Assembly: GCA_021811315.1 (NCBI GenBank) | Contig: JAJZPF010000023.1 | Location: 1 to 41,608 of the forward strand | Reading direction: 5' to 3' | Length of the DNA: 41,608 nucleotides | Source: a bacterium | GTDB lineage: Bacteria > Elusimicrobiota > Elusimicrobia > Elusimicrobiales > UBA9959 | In this document: piece by piece, positions 14,514 to 24,077 of the stretch | Position numbering within the stretch: the first letter of the stretch is position 1 | Layout of the letters: each line of letters opens with the position of its first letter | Notes under the pieces: model-generated | What the model saw: the letters and a program-made list of their open reading frames with translations, nothing else | What the model was told of the DNA's origin: nothing | Database searches by the model: none | Made by a program: the position numbers and the translations under genes

Positions 14514-15656
14514 ATGAAATTCGAAACAGCGCTGATGCACGCGGGGCAGGAAGCCGATAAGCAGACGGGCTCCGTCAACGTGCCGATCTACCAGACCTCT
14601 ACTTACAAGCAGGACGCTATCGGCAAGGACCGGGGCTGGGAATATTCCCGTACCGGCAACCCCACGCGCAAAGCGCTCGAGGACTGCATAGCCGCGCTCG
14701 AAGGAGCGAAGTACGGCCTGGCTTTCGCTTCCGGCCTGGCCGCCGAAGCGACGGCCTGCCTGAGCCTGCTCAAGAAAGGCGACCATGTAGTGTCAGGCGA
14801 CGACGTTTACGGCGGGACCTACCGGCTCTTCGAGAAAGTATTCAAGAAGTGGGGCCTGGAAGTCACCTATGCGGACGCCAAGAATCCGGCTGCTTTCAAA
14901 AAAGCGATGCGCCGCAATACCCGGCTCATCTGGGCGGAGACCCCCACAAACCCGCTTCTGAACATAACCGATATAGCCGCGCTGGCCGAGATAGCTAAAA
15001 AGCACAAGGCCATCCTCGCCGTGGACAACACTTTCGCCACGCCTTATTTCCAGCGCCCGATAGAGCTGGGCGCGGACATAGTGGTCCACAGTTCCACCAA
15101 GTACCTGGGCGGCCACAGCGACGTGGTAGGCGGCCTGATGGCCGTGGCGGACAAAGGCATCTACGAGGAAGTGAAATTCCACCAGAACGCGGCAGGCGGC
15201 ATCCCCGGGCCCTGGGACTCCTGGCTTACGCTGCGCGGGATGAAAACCCTCGCCGTGCGAATGATGGCGCATGAAGCCAACGCCTTCGAGATAGCTGATT
15301 TCCTTTCGGCTCACCCGGCTGTAGCCAAAGTATATTATCCCGGCCTAACTACGCATCCCGCGCACGCTCTCGCCGACAGCCAGATGTACGGCTTCGGCGG
15401 CATGGTAAGCTTCGAACTGAAGGGGGGGCGGCCCGCCGCCGACGCCTTCTTTAAGAAACTGAAGATCTTCATGCTGGCCGAGAGCCTGGGCGGCGTTGAA
15501 TCGCTGGCCTGCTACCCGGCGACGATGACGCACGCGGCCATCCCGGAGAAAGACCGCCTGAAGCGCGGGATAACCGCCGGGCTGGTCCGCCTCTCGGCCG
15601 GTATCGAGAATTCGGACGACCTGGTAAGCGACCTGGAGCGCGCCCTGAAACGCTAA
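14514..15656 (+). CDS. Cystathionine gamma-lyase/gamma-synthase family enzyme
   Basis: The 380-residue PLP enzyme belongs to the Cys/Met metabolism family. It shows YSRTGNPTRKALEDCIAALE, the SGLAAEATACL loop, and the PLP lysine Lys196 in HSSTKYLGGHSDVVGG. The C-terminal AESLGGVESLACYPATMTHA segment is complete. ATG 14514 has AAGGAG six bases upstream; the earlier TTG at 14490 is less likely. With cystathionine beta-synthase directly upstream, cleavage of cystathionine to cysteine (gamma-lyase, reverse transsulfuration) is the most economical reading; gamma-synthase activity cannot be excluded from sequence. The stop is immediately followed by the ATG of the MoeB-rhodanese gene. Confidence 0.85.
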   Translation: MKFETALMHAGQEADKQTGSVNVPIYQTSTYKQDAIGKDRGWEYSRTGNPTRKALEDCIAALEGAKYGLAFASGLAAEATACLSLLKKGDHVVSGDDVYGGTYRLFEKVFKKWGLEVTYADAKNPAAFKKAMRRNTRLIWAETPTNPLLNITDIAALAEIAKKHKAILAVDNTFATPYFQRPIELGADIVVHSSTKYLGGHSDVVGGLMAVADKGIYEEVKFHQNAAGGIPGPWDSWLTLRGMKTLAVRMMAHEANAFEIADFLSAHPAVAKVYYPGLTTHPAHALADSQMYGFGGMVSFELKGGRPAADAFFKKLKIFMLAESLGGVESLACYPATMTHAAIPEKDRLKRGITAGLVRLSAGIENSDDLVSDLERALKR

Positions 15657-16754
15657 ATGGACCTGAAGAAAGAAGAACTTATCCGGTATTCAAGGCAGCT
15701 GGTCATCCCCGGCGTGGGACCGGAGGGCCAGCAGAAACTAAAAACCGCCAAAGTCGCCGTAGTCGGCGCCGGCGGCCTCGGGTCGCTGGTGCTCGGCTAC
15801 CTGGCCGGGGCCGGGGTCGGCGAGATAGGCGTCTTCGACTTCGGCCCGGTTGAGCTTTCAAACCTGCACCGCCAGCTTATTTACGGCACCGGTGATATAG
15901 GGAAACTCAAGACGGATCTTGCAAAACGGCGCCTGCTTGAAATAAACCCCGAAATTAAAGTTAACGCGAATGAAGGAATTCTTACCCGGGAGAATATCAG
16001 CGCCGCACTGTCGGGCTACGACTTCATCGCCGACTGCACCGATAATTTCCTGACCCGTGGCGCGATAAACAAAGCCTGTCTGAAACTGAAAAAGACCTAT
16101 GTTCACGGAGCGGTTTACCAGTTCGAGGGCCAATTGGCCGTCTTCGAACCGCACGCCGGGCCCTGCCTTGGCTGCCTGGCTCCCGGAGCCGAATCGCAGG
16201 AAAACCAGGCCTGCGCCGAAGCCGGAGTGATGGGCCCGGCCGCCGGAGCCGTGGCCTCAATGCAGGCTCTGGAAGTACTTAAACTGATACTCGGATTTGA
16301 AACGCTGAAGGGAAAATTCGCGATGCTTAACTTCCGGCTGGCCGATTTCAACGTTGTTGAGTTGAAAAAGCGCGAGGACTGCCCTGTCTGCGGTTCGAAA
16401 GCCGGAGCGGACAATAAATTTATAGAAGCACTCTCGGTCGATCTTATCACCCCGGAAGAGCTCAAGGCGCGATTAGCATCCGGCAAGCCGCCGCGCTTGC
16501 TGGACCTCCGCTATCCCTGGGAGCATGACCTTTGCCATATAGCCGGCGACGCCTGGATAGACTTCGATGAGCTCCTCAAGAACGGCGCGGGACTCGGCGC
16601 GGGGGAAGAGTTCGTCCTTTACTGCAAAGGCCAGAGCAAATCCACGGCCGCCTTCCGCGCCCTGCGCGCGAAAGGTTTTACAAAAGTTTCAGTCCTGAAA
16701 GGCGGCCTTGACGCCTGGGCTGAAAAGATAGAAAAAGGACTGCCCCGCTATTAG
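15657..16754 (+). CDS. MoeB/ThiF-type adenylyltransferase with C-terminal rhodanese domain
   Basis: This 365-residue two-domain protein activates the C-terminus of a small sulfur-carrier protein and may transfer sulfur to it. The E1-like domain (about 1-245) has the ATP loop GAGGLG (37-42), NLHRQLIYGTGDIGK and the conserved CAEAGVMGP (Cys186), plus two CxxC pairs (CLGC and CPVC) for zinc. The rhodanese domain (about 260-365) has the active loop CKGQSKS with Cys323; the usual Arg of CxxGxRS loops is Lys here. Its ATG abuts the stop of the lyase gene, so it is in the sulfur operon. No sulfur-carrier (MoaD/ThiS) gene lies in the window. Function is well supported at family level. Confidence 0.85.
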   Translation: MDLKKEELIRYSRQLVIPGVGPEGQQKLKTAKVAVVGAGGLGSLVLGYLAGAGVGEIGVFDFGPVELSNLHRQLIYGTGDIGKLKTDLAKRRLLEINPEIKVNANEGILTRENISAALSGYDFIADCTDNFLTRGAINKACLKLKKTYVHGAVYQFEGQLAVFEPHAGPCLGCLAPGAESQENQACAEAGVMGPAAGAVASMQALEVLKLILGFETLKGKFAMLNFRLADFNVVELKKREDCPVCGSKAGADNKFIEALSVDLITPEELKARLASGKPPRLLDLRYPWEHDLCHIAGDAWIDFDELLKNGAGLGAGEEFVLYCKGQSKSTAAFRALRAKGFTKVSVLKGGLDAWAEKIEKGLPRY

Positions 16755-16872
16755 TCCTCCGGCCCCGCGGACTCCCCGCCACGCCGTAATAATGGCCGGG
16801 CCGCATTTTCCCCGTAACACCCCGGGCCAGGCCGGTACGAAGAGGCCCCGCTGGACGAGCGGTTCCTGATAT

Positions 16873-16902
16873 TTCAGGCTCAAAATATGTTTCAATTATA
16901 GT
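16873..16902 (+). promoter_or_regulatory. Possible promoter of the histidine kinase gene
   Basis: TTCAGG (16873-16878) and TATAGT (16897-16902) are separated by 18 bases, in a locally AT-rich patch of a GC-rich intergenic region (16755-16932). The match to consensus is moderate. Transcription would start about 25 bases before the ATG. I see no operator in the rest of the gap. Confidence 0.35.
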
Positions 16903-16932
16903 GTATCAGGATCCACTCAAAACGGAACTTTC

Positions 16933-18021
16933 ATGCTTCAAGCCAAGCCGCCGACAAAGACCCTCAGCCCCCTAAAGGACCTTTACTCTTTACTGGAGAA
17001 AAACCGCCGGATAGCGATAGTTTTCGTCTTCGTCGCAATGTGCTGCGTGGGCTTCCTGGATTACGCGACAGGCGAGGAGTACAGTTTTTCCATCTTTTAC
17101 CTGGTGCCTATCTCTTTCGCCGCCTGGAGCATGGGCAGGAACATCGGTATCGCCGTTTCGCTCGCGGGGGCCGCTGTCTGGATAGGCATCGATTTCCTTA
17201 TCGACCATCAAAAATACGGCTACTCGCGGGTTTCATACTGGAACTCGCTGGTGGGGTGCGCTTTCTTCGTGGTGGTTTCCGTCCTTATCTCGAAGCTGAA
17301 CAGCACCCTGAAAAGGGAAAAGGCCGTTTCGGAGATGAAGACCAGGATGATATCTTTCGTAAGCCACGAGATCAACAACTCCCTGACGAGCATGAACATG
17401 ACGCTCGCGCTCCTGAACGAGGAGAACCTGGCCTCTTCGCCTGAAAGAAGAAGAGCGATGTACGACGTGCTCGCCAGCGTCTATTCCGTCATAAGGCAGA
17501 CTTCCCTGAATTTTCTCAACCAGGCCAGAATGCAGGAGGGGAAGCTGGTCATGGATAAAGAACTCACCGATCCCCTGAAAGTGATATCCGGAACCGCCGA
17601 CCTTATCAGCCCGCTGATAGCGGACAAGGGGCTGGAGCTGACCATCGGCAAGCCGGAAAGCCCTGTGCTTGTCCTGGCCGACCCCGACGCGCTGCTCCTC
17701 GTGGTCACGAACCTGGCCGGGAACGCCGTAAAATATACCCCGAAGAGCGGGAAGATCGCCATACGCCTGAGCTTCGACGGGGAAAACGCCCTGTTCGAAG
17801 TAGAGGACACCGGGATAGGGATGAGCGGCGACGACCTGGAAAAAATAGCGACCCCGTACTACCGCACGGAAGACGGCAAAAAAAAGGCCAAAGGTTTCGG
17901 AATAGGGCTCAATTTATGCAGAGAGATAATCCAGGCCCACGGCAGCTCCCTTAAGATAGAAAGCGAAAAGGGTAAAGGCACCAAGGCCAGCTTCATTCTT
18001 CCGGCCTCGAAACTGAGCTGA
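16933..18021 (+). CDS. Membrane sensor histidine kinase
   Basis: This is a 362-residue kinase. Residues about 20-120 hold four hydrophobic segments (IAIVFVFVAMCC, FSIFYLVPISFAAW, IGIAVSLAGAAVWIG and CAFFVVVSVLIS) in the pattern common in membrane-embedded sensors. The HisKA box is SFVSHEINNSLTS with phosphoacceptor His145. The ATPase domain shows NLAGNAVKYTP (N box), VEDTGIGMSG (G1) and KGFGIGLNLCREI (G2). No response regulator is encoded beside it, so it is an orphan here. It probably senses a membrane or envelope condition and could act on the downstream Mg transporter genes, but there is no direct evidence. Downstream spacing to mgtA is 58 bases, so cotranscription is possible. Confidence 0.88.
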   Translation: MLQAKPPTKTLSPLKDLYSLLEKNRRIAIVFVFVAMCCVGFLDYATGEEYSFSIFYLVPISFAAWSMGRNIGIAVSLAGAAVWIGIDFLIDHQKYGYSRVSYWNSLVGCAFFVVVSVLISKLNSTLKREKAVSEMKTRMISFVSHEINNSLTSMNMTLALLNEENLASSPERRRAMYDVLASVYSVIRQTSLNFLNQARMQEGKLVMDKELTDPLKVISGTADLISPLIADKGLELTIGKPESPVLVLADPDALLLVVTNLAGNAVKYTPKSGKIAIRLSFDGENALFEVEDTGIGMSGDDLEKIATPYYRTEDGKKKAKGFGIGLNLCREIIQAHGSSLKIESEKGKGTKASFILPASKLS

Positions 18022-18079
18022 TCGGGCAGCGTGCCTTCACTCCGGGCCGGCGGGAGCCGCCGGCGGTATACCAGATCTT

Positions 18080-20740
18080 ATGAGATTTTCCTTCACCAAA
18101 CTTGTTCCGTCCCTGGTCAGACAGGGGGTAAGATCACAGGCGGCCGTGCTGTCGGAGAACGACCACAGGCTGCTCGACAGCTGCTCCCTTTCGCCCGACC
18201 AGGCCCTGGCGGAACTTAAGACCTCAAGGGACGGCTTAAGCGATTCCCAGGTAAAGGCGGCCAGGGAGTTCCACGGTTTCAACGCCCTCTCCCGTAAAGA
18301 AAAGAAATTCTTCGTTTTCGAGATCCTCGAGAGGTTCAAGAACCCGCTCGCTATACAGCTGCTGATAATCGGGGCGATATCCCTCTGGATGGGCGACGAC
18401 CGCTCGGCGGTGGTCGTCGGCGCGATGGTTTTCCTCAGCGTCATCCTTTCCTACGTGCAGGAGACCCGCTCCGGCAAAGCCGTGGAGCAGCTGCAGAAGA
18501 TGGTGCAGGCCAACACGCTGGTGATCCGCGGCGGGAAAGAGACGGAGATCCCGACCGTGGAACTGGTTCCCGGCGACATAGTGGTCCTCCACGCCGGCGC
18601 AATCATCCCCGCCGACCTGCGCCTGGTGGCGGCGAAAGATTTCTTCCTTAGCCAGTCCGCGCTCACCGGCGAGTCCATGCCGATAGAGAAGTCGGCGGAC
18701 CTGCCCGGGCCTGCGCCGAAGAACATAATAGAGCTGGCCAACGCCTGCTTCCAGGGCAGCTACGTGGTGAGCGGGGCCGCCCGCGGCGTCGCGGTCAATA
18801 CCGGGGAGAGCACCTACCTGGGCTCCATCTCGGCCAAGCTTACCGGCGAGAAAGGGCAGACCAGCTTCGACCGGGGCATCCAGGACTTCACCTGGCTGAT
18901 GATCCGCTTCATGGCGGTGATGGTCACCTGCGTTTTCCTGATAGTCGGCCTCACCAAGGGCGACTGGGTGAGCGCCCTCCTTTTCTCCATGTCGGTCGCG
19001 GTGGGTCTCACTCCGGAAATGCTGCCGATGATCCTGACCGTGAACCTCTCCAAGGGCGCGCTGGTGATGTCGAAGAAAAAAGTTATAGTGAAGCGGCTGA
19101 ACTCGATACAGAATTTCGGCGCGATAGACATACTCTGCACGGACAAGACCGGCACGATCACGCAGGACAGGATCGTGCTGGAGAAGTTCGTGGACGTGAC
19201 GAACCGCCCCAGCGAGGACGTGCTGCGCTACGCCTACATGAACAGCTATTACCAGACCGGCCTGCGCAATTTGCTGGACCGCTCCATCCTTTCCCATACC
19301 GAGCTGGACGTGGAGAAGACCTGCCGCAAGGTGGACGAGATACCTTTCGACTTCAAGCGCAAGCGCATGTCGGTGATCATAGAATACGAAGGCTCGCACG
19401 TGATGATCACCAAGGGCTCGGTGGAGGACGTTTACAGCGTCTGCGGCTCGTGCCAGATAGACGACGAGGTCCTCCCGCTGATAGACGTGATGAAGCGGGA
19501 CCTGATGGAGGAGTACGAGCGCCTTTCCAGGACCGGCTACAGGGTTCTGGCCGTCGCCTACAAGGAGTTCCCCAAAGACAAGACCGTTTTCGGAGTGCAG
19601 GACGAGGGGGACCTGGTTCTGCTCGGGTACCTCGCCTTTTTCGACCCGCCCAAGGACTCCGCCGCCAAGGCGCTGGCCGGGCTGGAGAGGATGGGCGTGG
19701 CCATCAAGATCCTCACCGGTGACAACGAACTGGTCACGCAGAAGATCTGCGCCGACGTCGGCCTGGCTTCCGGGAGCGTTATAACCGGCGGGGCGCTGGC
19801 TGACCTGGACGAGGCGGGCGTCGCGGCCGCGGCCGAGAAGAACACGGTCTTCGCCCGGCTTTCGCCTTCCCAGAAGGAGCAGATCATCGCCGCCCTGCAG
19901 AAAGCGGGGCACGTGGTGGGCTACATGGGCGACGGGATAAACGACGCGCCCGCCCTGAACCTGGCGGACGTCGGGATCTCCGTGGACACGGCGGTGGACG
20001 TGGCCAAGGAATCCGCCGACATCATCCTCCTCGAAAAAGACCTGATGGTGCTGGAGGAGGGGATAATAGAGGGGCGCAAGGTCTTCGGCAATATCACCAA
20101 GTACATCAAGATGGGCGCCAGCTCCAACTTCGGGAACATGTTCAGCGTGGTCGGCGGCAGCTATTTCCTGCCTTTCCTGCCGATGCTGCCGATACAGATA
20201 TTGATGAACAACCTGCTCTACGACATTTCGCAGATCGGCATCCCGACGGACAATGTCGACGCGGAGTATCTCAGGAAGCCCAAGAAATGGAACATCGCCA
20301 ATATAAAGAAGTTCATGCTGGTCGTGGGGCCGATCAGCTCCCTCTTCGACTACGCCACTTATTTCCTGATGCTCTATTTCTTCGGCTGCGCCGCTTTCTC
20401 CGCCCCGGGCACGCCCCTTGCCGATAAGATGCACCTGGAAAAACTTTTCCATACCGGCTGGTTCGTGGAATCCCTCCTGACGCAGACCTTCATCGTCTAT
20501 ATCATCCGCACAAAAAAGATCCCTTTCCTGGAAAGCGTGCCCAGCCTCCCGATGGTGTTCGCCACGGTGATGGCGATAACCATAGGCGTGTTCCTGCCGA
20601 ATACGCATTTCGCCGATAAGCTGGGCTTCGTCCCGCTGCCCGGCGTCTACTGGCTGTGGCTCGCGGGCTTCCTGCTCCTTTACGGCGTGCTCACCCATAA
20701 CGTGAAAGTCTGGTTCTACCACAAGTTTGGAGACGACTGA
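18080..20740 (+). CDS. mgtA: MgtA-type Mg2+-importing P-type ATPase
   Basis: This 886-residue transporter belongs to the P3B magnesium group. It has the phosphorylation motif DKTGT with Asp355, the actuator motif ALTGES, the hinge GDGINDAPALNLADVGIS, and the helix-4 region VGLTPEMLPMILTVNLSKGA typical of MgtA/MgtB. KKVIVKRLNSIQNFGAIDIL before the Asp is also characteristic. Length is normal. MgtA enzymes sit in the inner membrane and import Mg2+ at low magnesium using ATP. The stop TGA shares its last base with the next ATG (TGATG), tying it to a PTS IIA-domain protein. The 828-codon open frame on the opposite strand is a composition artefact. No Mg2+ riboswitch is recognisable in the short leader. 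Confidence 0.92.
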   Translation: MRFSFTKLVPSLVRQGVRSQAAVLSENDHRLLDSCSLSPDQALAELKTSRDGLSDSQVKAAREFHGFNALSRKEKKFFVFEILERFKNPLAIQLLIIGAISLWMGDDRSAVVVGAMVFLSVILSYVQETRSGKAVEQLQKMVQANTLVIRGGKETEIPTVELVPGDIVVLHAGAIIPADLRLVAAKDFFLSQSALTGESMPIEKSADLPGPAPKNIIELANACFQGSYVVSGAARGVAVNTGESTYLGSISAKLTGEKGQTSFDRGIQDFTWLMIRFMAVMVTCVFLIVGLTKGDWVSALLFSMSVAVGLTPEMLPMILTVNLSKGALVMSKKKVIVKRLNSIQNFGAIDILCTDKTGTITQDRIVLEKFVDVTNRPSEDVLRYAYMNSYYQTGLRNLLDRSILSHTELDVEKTCRKVDEIPFDFKRKRMSVIIEYEGSHVMITKGSVEDVYSVCGSCQIDDEVLPLIDVMKRDLMEEYERLSRTGYRVLAVAYKEFPKDKTVFGVQDEGDLVLLGYLAFFDPPKDSAAKALAGLERMGVAIKILTGDNELVTQKICADVGLASGSVITGGALADLDEAGVAAAAEKNTVFARLSPSQKEQIIAALQKAGHVVGYMGDGINDAPALNLADVGISVDTAVDVAKESADIILLEKDLMVLEEGIIEGRKVFGNITKYIKMGASSNFGNMFSVVGGSYFLPFLPMLPIQILMNNLLYDISQIGIPTDNVDAEYLRKPKKWNIANIKKFMLVVGPISSLFDYATYFLMLYFFGCAAFSAPGTPLADKMHLEKLFHTGWFVESLLTQTFIVYIIRTKKIPFLESVPSLPMVFATVMAITIGVFLPNTHFADKLGFVPLPGVYWLWLAGFLLLYGVLTHNVKVWFYHKFGDD

Positions 20741-21516
20741 TGAAAAGCATTTTAACCGCGCTTCAGGACGGCAGGCTGATAGAGCTTCCGGAAACGGATA
20801 AGAACAAAGCCCTGGGCTACATGGCCAGCATCCTGGAAGCCATCCCCGAGGTCAGCTCCAACATCGACGTGGCGGGGGGCGTGCTGGAGCGAGAGAACCA
20901 GGCCAATACCGGCATAGGGAAAGGCTGGGCCTGCCCGCATATACGCGTCGACGGCGACGGAGAACTCTTCTCCGTGCTCGGCTGGAGTCCGGCCGGGATC
21001 GATTACGGCGCGCCCGACAAGGAAAAGGTCCACCTGCTTGTGATGTACTACATCCCCGGCAACCAGCGGATGGCTTATCTCAAGGAACTCTCCGGGCTGG
21101 CCAAGGCCATACAGAAGGGCCAGGGGATAGAGAATATCCAGAAGGCCGCGTCCCTCAACGACGTGCGCAACGAGCTGCTGAACTGGGTCTCGGCCTCCAT
21201 AGACAACACCATGCCGCAGGCCAAGGCCCGCATGATCAAACTGGAGGCGAAGCACGCCCAGGCCGCGGAAGCGGTCTGCTTTACGGCCCAGGGCCTCGAG
21301 CGCCTCGTGCCTTTCTACGTTATCACCGGGAACGGTTCTAAAGCCGTGGCGCTGGCCCAGGACGCCGAACTGGTCCGCGCCGTGGAGGCCGCCGACCTCG
21401 GACAACTGGCGGAAAAGCAGGACTTCGAGGCGGGGGGCTACAGGGTCTTCGTCCGGTCCCGGACCCTTTACAAGCCCGACCGCGCCATGTACGACTGCAT
21501 CGCCGTGAAGCGCTGA
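20740..21516 (+). CDS. PTS EIIA-domain protein coupled to mgtA
   Basis: The 258-residue product begins with a PTS EIIA type-2 (fructose/nitrogen class) domain of about 150 residues: VLERENQANTGIGKGWACPH contains the phosphoacceptor-type His67, with strands LFSVLGWSPAGIDYG and VHLLVMYYIPG following. Residues about 160-258 form a second region with no family I recognise. The ATG overlaps the mgtA stop, so the two are translationally coupled. EIIA-Ntr-type proteins regulate ion transporters elsewhere (for example potassium uptake in E. coli), so regulation of the Mg2+ pump is plausible. No EI, HPr or sugar permease genes are nearby. The extra C-terminal region is unusual. Confidence 0.75.
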   Translation: MKSILTALQDGRLIELPETDKNKALGYMASILEAIPEVSSNIDVAGGVLERENQANTGIGKGWACPHIRVDGDGELFSVLGWSPAGIDYGAPDKEKVHLLVMYYIPGNQRMAYLKELSGLAKAIQKGQGIENIQKAASLNDVRNELLNWVSASIDNTMPQAKARMIKLEAKHAQAAEAVCFTAQGLERLVPFYVITGNGSKAVALAQDAELVRAVEAADLGQLAEKQDFEAGGYRVFVRSRTLYKPDRAMYDCIAVKR

Positions 21517-21554
21517 GGCCCGGCTCCGCCCGCGGGCCAAAGAAATCCATCGCT

Positions 21555-24077
21555 ATGAAAAAGATAGCCAGGTACGCGGTTCCCTTCTTCGGCGTAGCGC
21601 TTTTCGCCGCGGCCATGCTGGCCCTGCACCACGAGCTGCGTCTTTATTCCTACCGCCAGATAGCCACGGAATTCAGGTCGCTGCCGTACTGGAAAGTCCT
21701 CCTTGCCGCCCTGCTGACCGGCTTCAACTACGCTATCCTGACCTGCTACGACCTTCTGGCCTTCCGGTACCTGGGCCGCGCCCAGACCTACGCTAAGATA
21801 GCACCCGCTTCTTTTACCGCCTACGCCTTCAGCAACAATATCGGGATGGCCGCTCTGTCCGGGGGGTCCATCCGCCTCAGGCTATACTCGGCCCAGGGGC
21901 TCTCCTCGCTCGACATCGCACGCATAATAGGGTTCGGCATAGCCACTTTCTGGCTGGGCCTGCTTTCCCTTGGCGGCTCCGTTTTCCTGCTGCACCCGCC
22001 GGCGCTTCCGGCCGGTCTTTCTCTCCCTTTCTCCTCGCTGCGGGCCCTGGGGCTCCTCATGGTTTCCGCCGCGGGGCTCTACCTGGCGCTGGCCGTCCGC
22101 GCCAAACCTTTCATCCTGCGCGGCTTCGAGCTGAACCTGCCGCGCCCCGGCCTGGCCCTGCTGCAGCTGGCCGTCTCGGCCGCGGACTGGGCGCTGGCCG
22201 CCGGCGTCCTGTTCGCTCTGCTTCCCTCTTCCGGCAGCTTCGGCTATTTCGACCTGCTGGCCGTCTTCATGCTGGCGCAGGTGGCCGGCCTCGCCAGCCA
22301 GGTCCCGGGCGGGCTGGGAGTGTTCGAGACCGTAATAGTCGTCTTCGCGGGCCGCCAGGCCGGCGCGGCGCAGGTCATGGGCGCCCTGCTCGCCTACCGC
22401 GTCGTCTACTACCTGCTGCCGCTGCTGGCCGCTTCGGCCTACCTGGCCCTGCACGAACTGCCGCGCCGCGCCGGCGCCCTGCTGCGCCTCGCGCCGGGCC
22501 TGGTGCCTCAGGCCCTGTCCGTAGTGGTTTTTACCGGCGGCGCGGTGCTCCTTTTCTCCGGGGCGACGCCCGGCGTTCACTCCCGGCTTTTACTGCTCGG
22601 GGCATTCCTGCCTCTTCCGGTCCTCGAGGCCTCCCATTTCCTGGCCAGCGTCGGCGGGGCGGCGCTGCTGGTGATAGCGCGCGGCCTCCAGCGCCGCCTG
22701 GACGCGGCTTATCACGCCGCCACGCTGCTGCTGGGAGCCGGCATAGTGCTCTCTATCCTCAAGGGCCTGGACGTGGAGGAAGCCCTGCTGCTGTCCGCGA
22801 TGCTCGCGGCGCTCTATGTTTCACGCAGGGAATTCAACCGCAAAGCGTCTCTCCTCGCCGAAAGCTTCAGCCCGGGCTGGATAGCCGCCGTCCTGCTGGC
22901 CGTCGGCGCGTCGGTCTGGCTGGGACTTTTTTCCTTCAAACATGTCGAGTATTCGAATTCTCTCTGGTGGCAGTTCGAGGCGGCGCATAACGCTCCGCGC
23001 TTCCTGCGCGGCAGCGCCGGGGCCACCATGGCCGTGCTGCTGTTCGCGCTTTCACGGCTTTTCAGGGCCGCCCGGCCCGGGCTTACGGCCCCGTCGGCCC
23101 CCGACCTGGAACTTGCGGCCAGAATAACCGCGGCCTCAGGGGACACCTCGGCCTGGCTGGCCCTCCTTGGCGACAAAGAAATTATTTTCAGCGAAAAGAA
23201 AGGCGCCTTCCTTATGTACGCCGTGCACGGCCGCAGCTGGGTCTGCCTTGGCGGGCCCGTCGGGCCGGAGACGGAGCGCAGGGAGCTCCTCTGGCGCTTC
23301 GCGGAGCTCTGCGACGAACACGGCGGCCGCCCGGTTTTCTACGAAGTGCCGGCGGCGGACCTGGCGTCCTTCGCGGACCTCGGCATGACCTTCCTTAACC
23401 TGGGCGAAGAGGGGAAAGTTCCGCTCGCCGGGTTCAGCCTGGAAGGCGGCGCGCGCAAAGCCCTGCGCCAGACCGTGACCAAGGTCGAGAAGGAGGGTTT
23501 CGTCTTCGAGGTGGTCCACAAAGAACAGGTTCCGGCCCTGCTCCCCGAACTCCGCCGTATTTCCGACAGCTGGCTCGCGGAGAAGAAAACGCGCGAGAAG
23601 GGCTTCTCCCTTGGTTATTTCAGCGCGGATTATATAAGCCGTTTTCCCTGCGCCCTGGTAAAGAAGGACGGGGCGCTGTTCGCCTTCGCCAATATCTGGA
23701 CCGGCGCAAGCGAGGTCTCCGTGGACCTGATGCGCTATGTCCCAGGCTCTCCCAACGGCGTCATGGATTACCTCTTCGCAAAACTGATGCTGTGGGGAAA
23801 AGAGAGCGGCTATGCCGCTTTCGACCTGGGCATGGCGCCGCTTTCCGGGATACAGGTGCACGCGCTGTCCCCGCTGGGCAGCCGGCTGGGCAGTTTCCTC
23901 TACCGCCACGGCGAGAACTTCTATAACTTCCAGGGCCTGCGCACCTACAAGGAAAAATTCGACCCGGTTTGGTCACCGCGCTACCTGGCCTCCCCGGGCG
24001 GGCTTGCCCTGCCCGGGATAATAATCGACGTTACCTCCCTGGTCTCCGGCGGCATCAAAGGAGCCGTCTCAAGATGA
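21555..24077 (+). CDS. mprF: MprF-like aminoacyl-phosphatidylglycerol synthase/flippase
   Basis: This 840-residue protein has the MprF layout. Residues about 1-510 are a polytopic flippase domain with many hydrophobic segments (YAFSNNIGMAALSGGSIRLR and GLASQVPGGLGVFETVIV are typical). Residues about 530-830 form the cytosolic GNAT-type (DUF2156) synthase, with WVCLGGPVGP, FDLGMAPLSG and the closing GLRTYKEKFDPVW. It transfers an aminoacyl group, usually lysine or alanine, from tRNA to phosphatidylglycerol and flips the product, lowering surface charge and giving resistance to cationic peptides. Length is normal. Its stop overlaps the ATG of the VirJ-like gene, in the arrangement of lpiA-acvB in alphaproteobacteria. 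No strong ribosome binding site is seen. Confidence 0.9.
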   Translation: MKKIARYAVPFFGVALFAAAMLALHHELRLYSYRQIATEFRSLPYWKVLLAALLTGFNYAILTCYDLLAFRYLGRAQTYAKIAPASFTAYAFSNNIGMAALSGGSIRLRLYSAQGLSSLDIARIIGFGIATFWLGLLSLGGSVFLLHPPALPAGLSLPFSSLRALGLLMVSAAGLYLALAVRAKPFILRGFELNLPRPGLALLQLAVSAADWALAAGVLFALLPSSGSFGYFDLLAVFMLAQVAGLASQVPGGLGVFETVIVVFAGRQAGAAQVMGALLAYRVVYYLLPLLAASAYLALHELPRRAGALLRLAPGLVPQALSVVVFTGGAVLLFSGATPGVHSRLLLLGAFLPLPVLEASHFLASVGGAALLVIARGLQRRLDAAYHAATLLLGAGIVLSILKGLDVEEALLLSAMLAALYVSRREFNRKASLLAESFSPGWIAAVLLAVGASVWLGLFSFKHVEYSNSLWWQFEAAHNAPRFLRGSAGATMAVLLFALSRLFRAARPGLTAPSAPDLELAARITAASGDTSAWLALLGDKEIIFSEKKGAFLMYAVHGRSWVCLGGPVGPETERRELLWRFAELCDEHGGRPVFYEVPAADLASFADLGMTFLNLGEEGKVPLAGFSLEGGARKALRQTVTKVEKEGFVFEVVHKEQVPALLPELRRISDSWLAEKKTREKGFSLGYFSADYISRFPCALVKKDGALFAFANIWTGASEVSVDLMRYVPGSPNGVMDYLFAKLMLWGKESGYAAFDLGMAPLSGIQVHALSPLGSRLGSFLYRHGENFYNFQGLRTYKEKFDPVWSPRYLASPGGLALPGIIIDVTSLVSGGIKGAVSR

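Noticed and set aside
18236..20722. 828-codon open frame on the minus strand across mgtA
   Set aside because: It is fully antisense to a convincing P-type ATPase, has low-complexity His/Asp/Val-rich sequence and no recognisable domain. GC-rich codon bias explains it.
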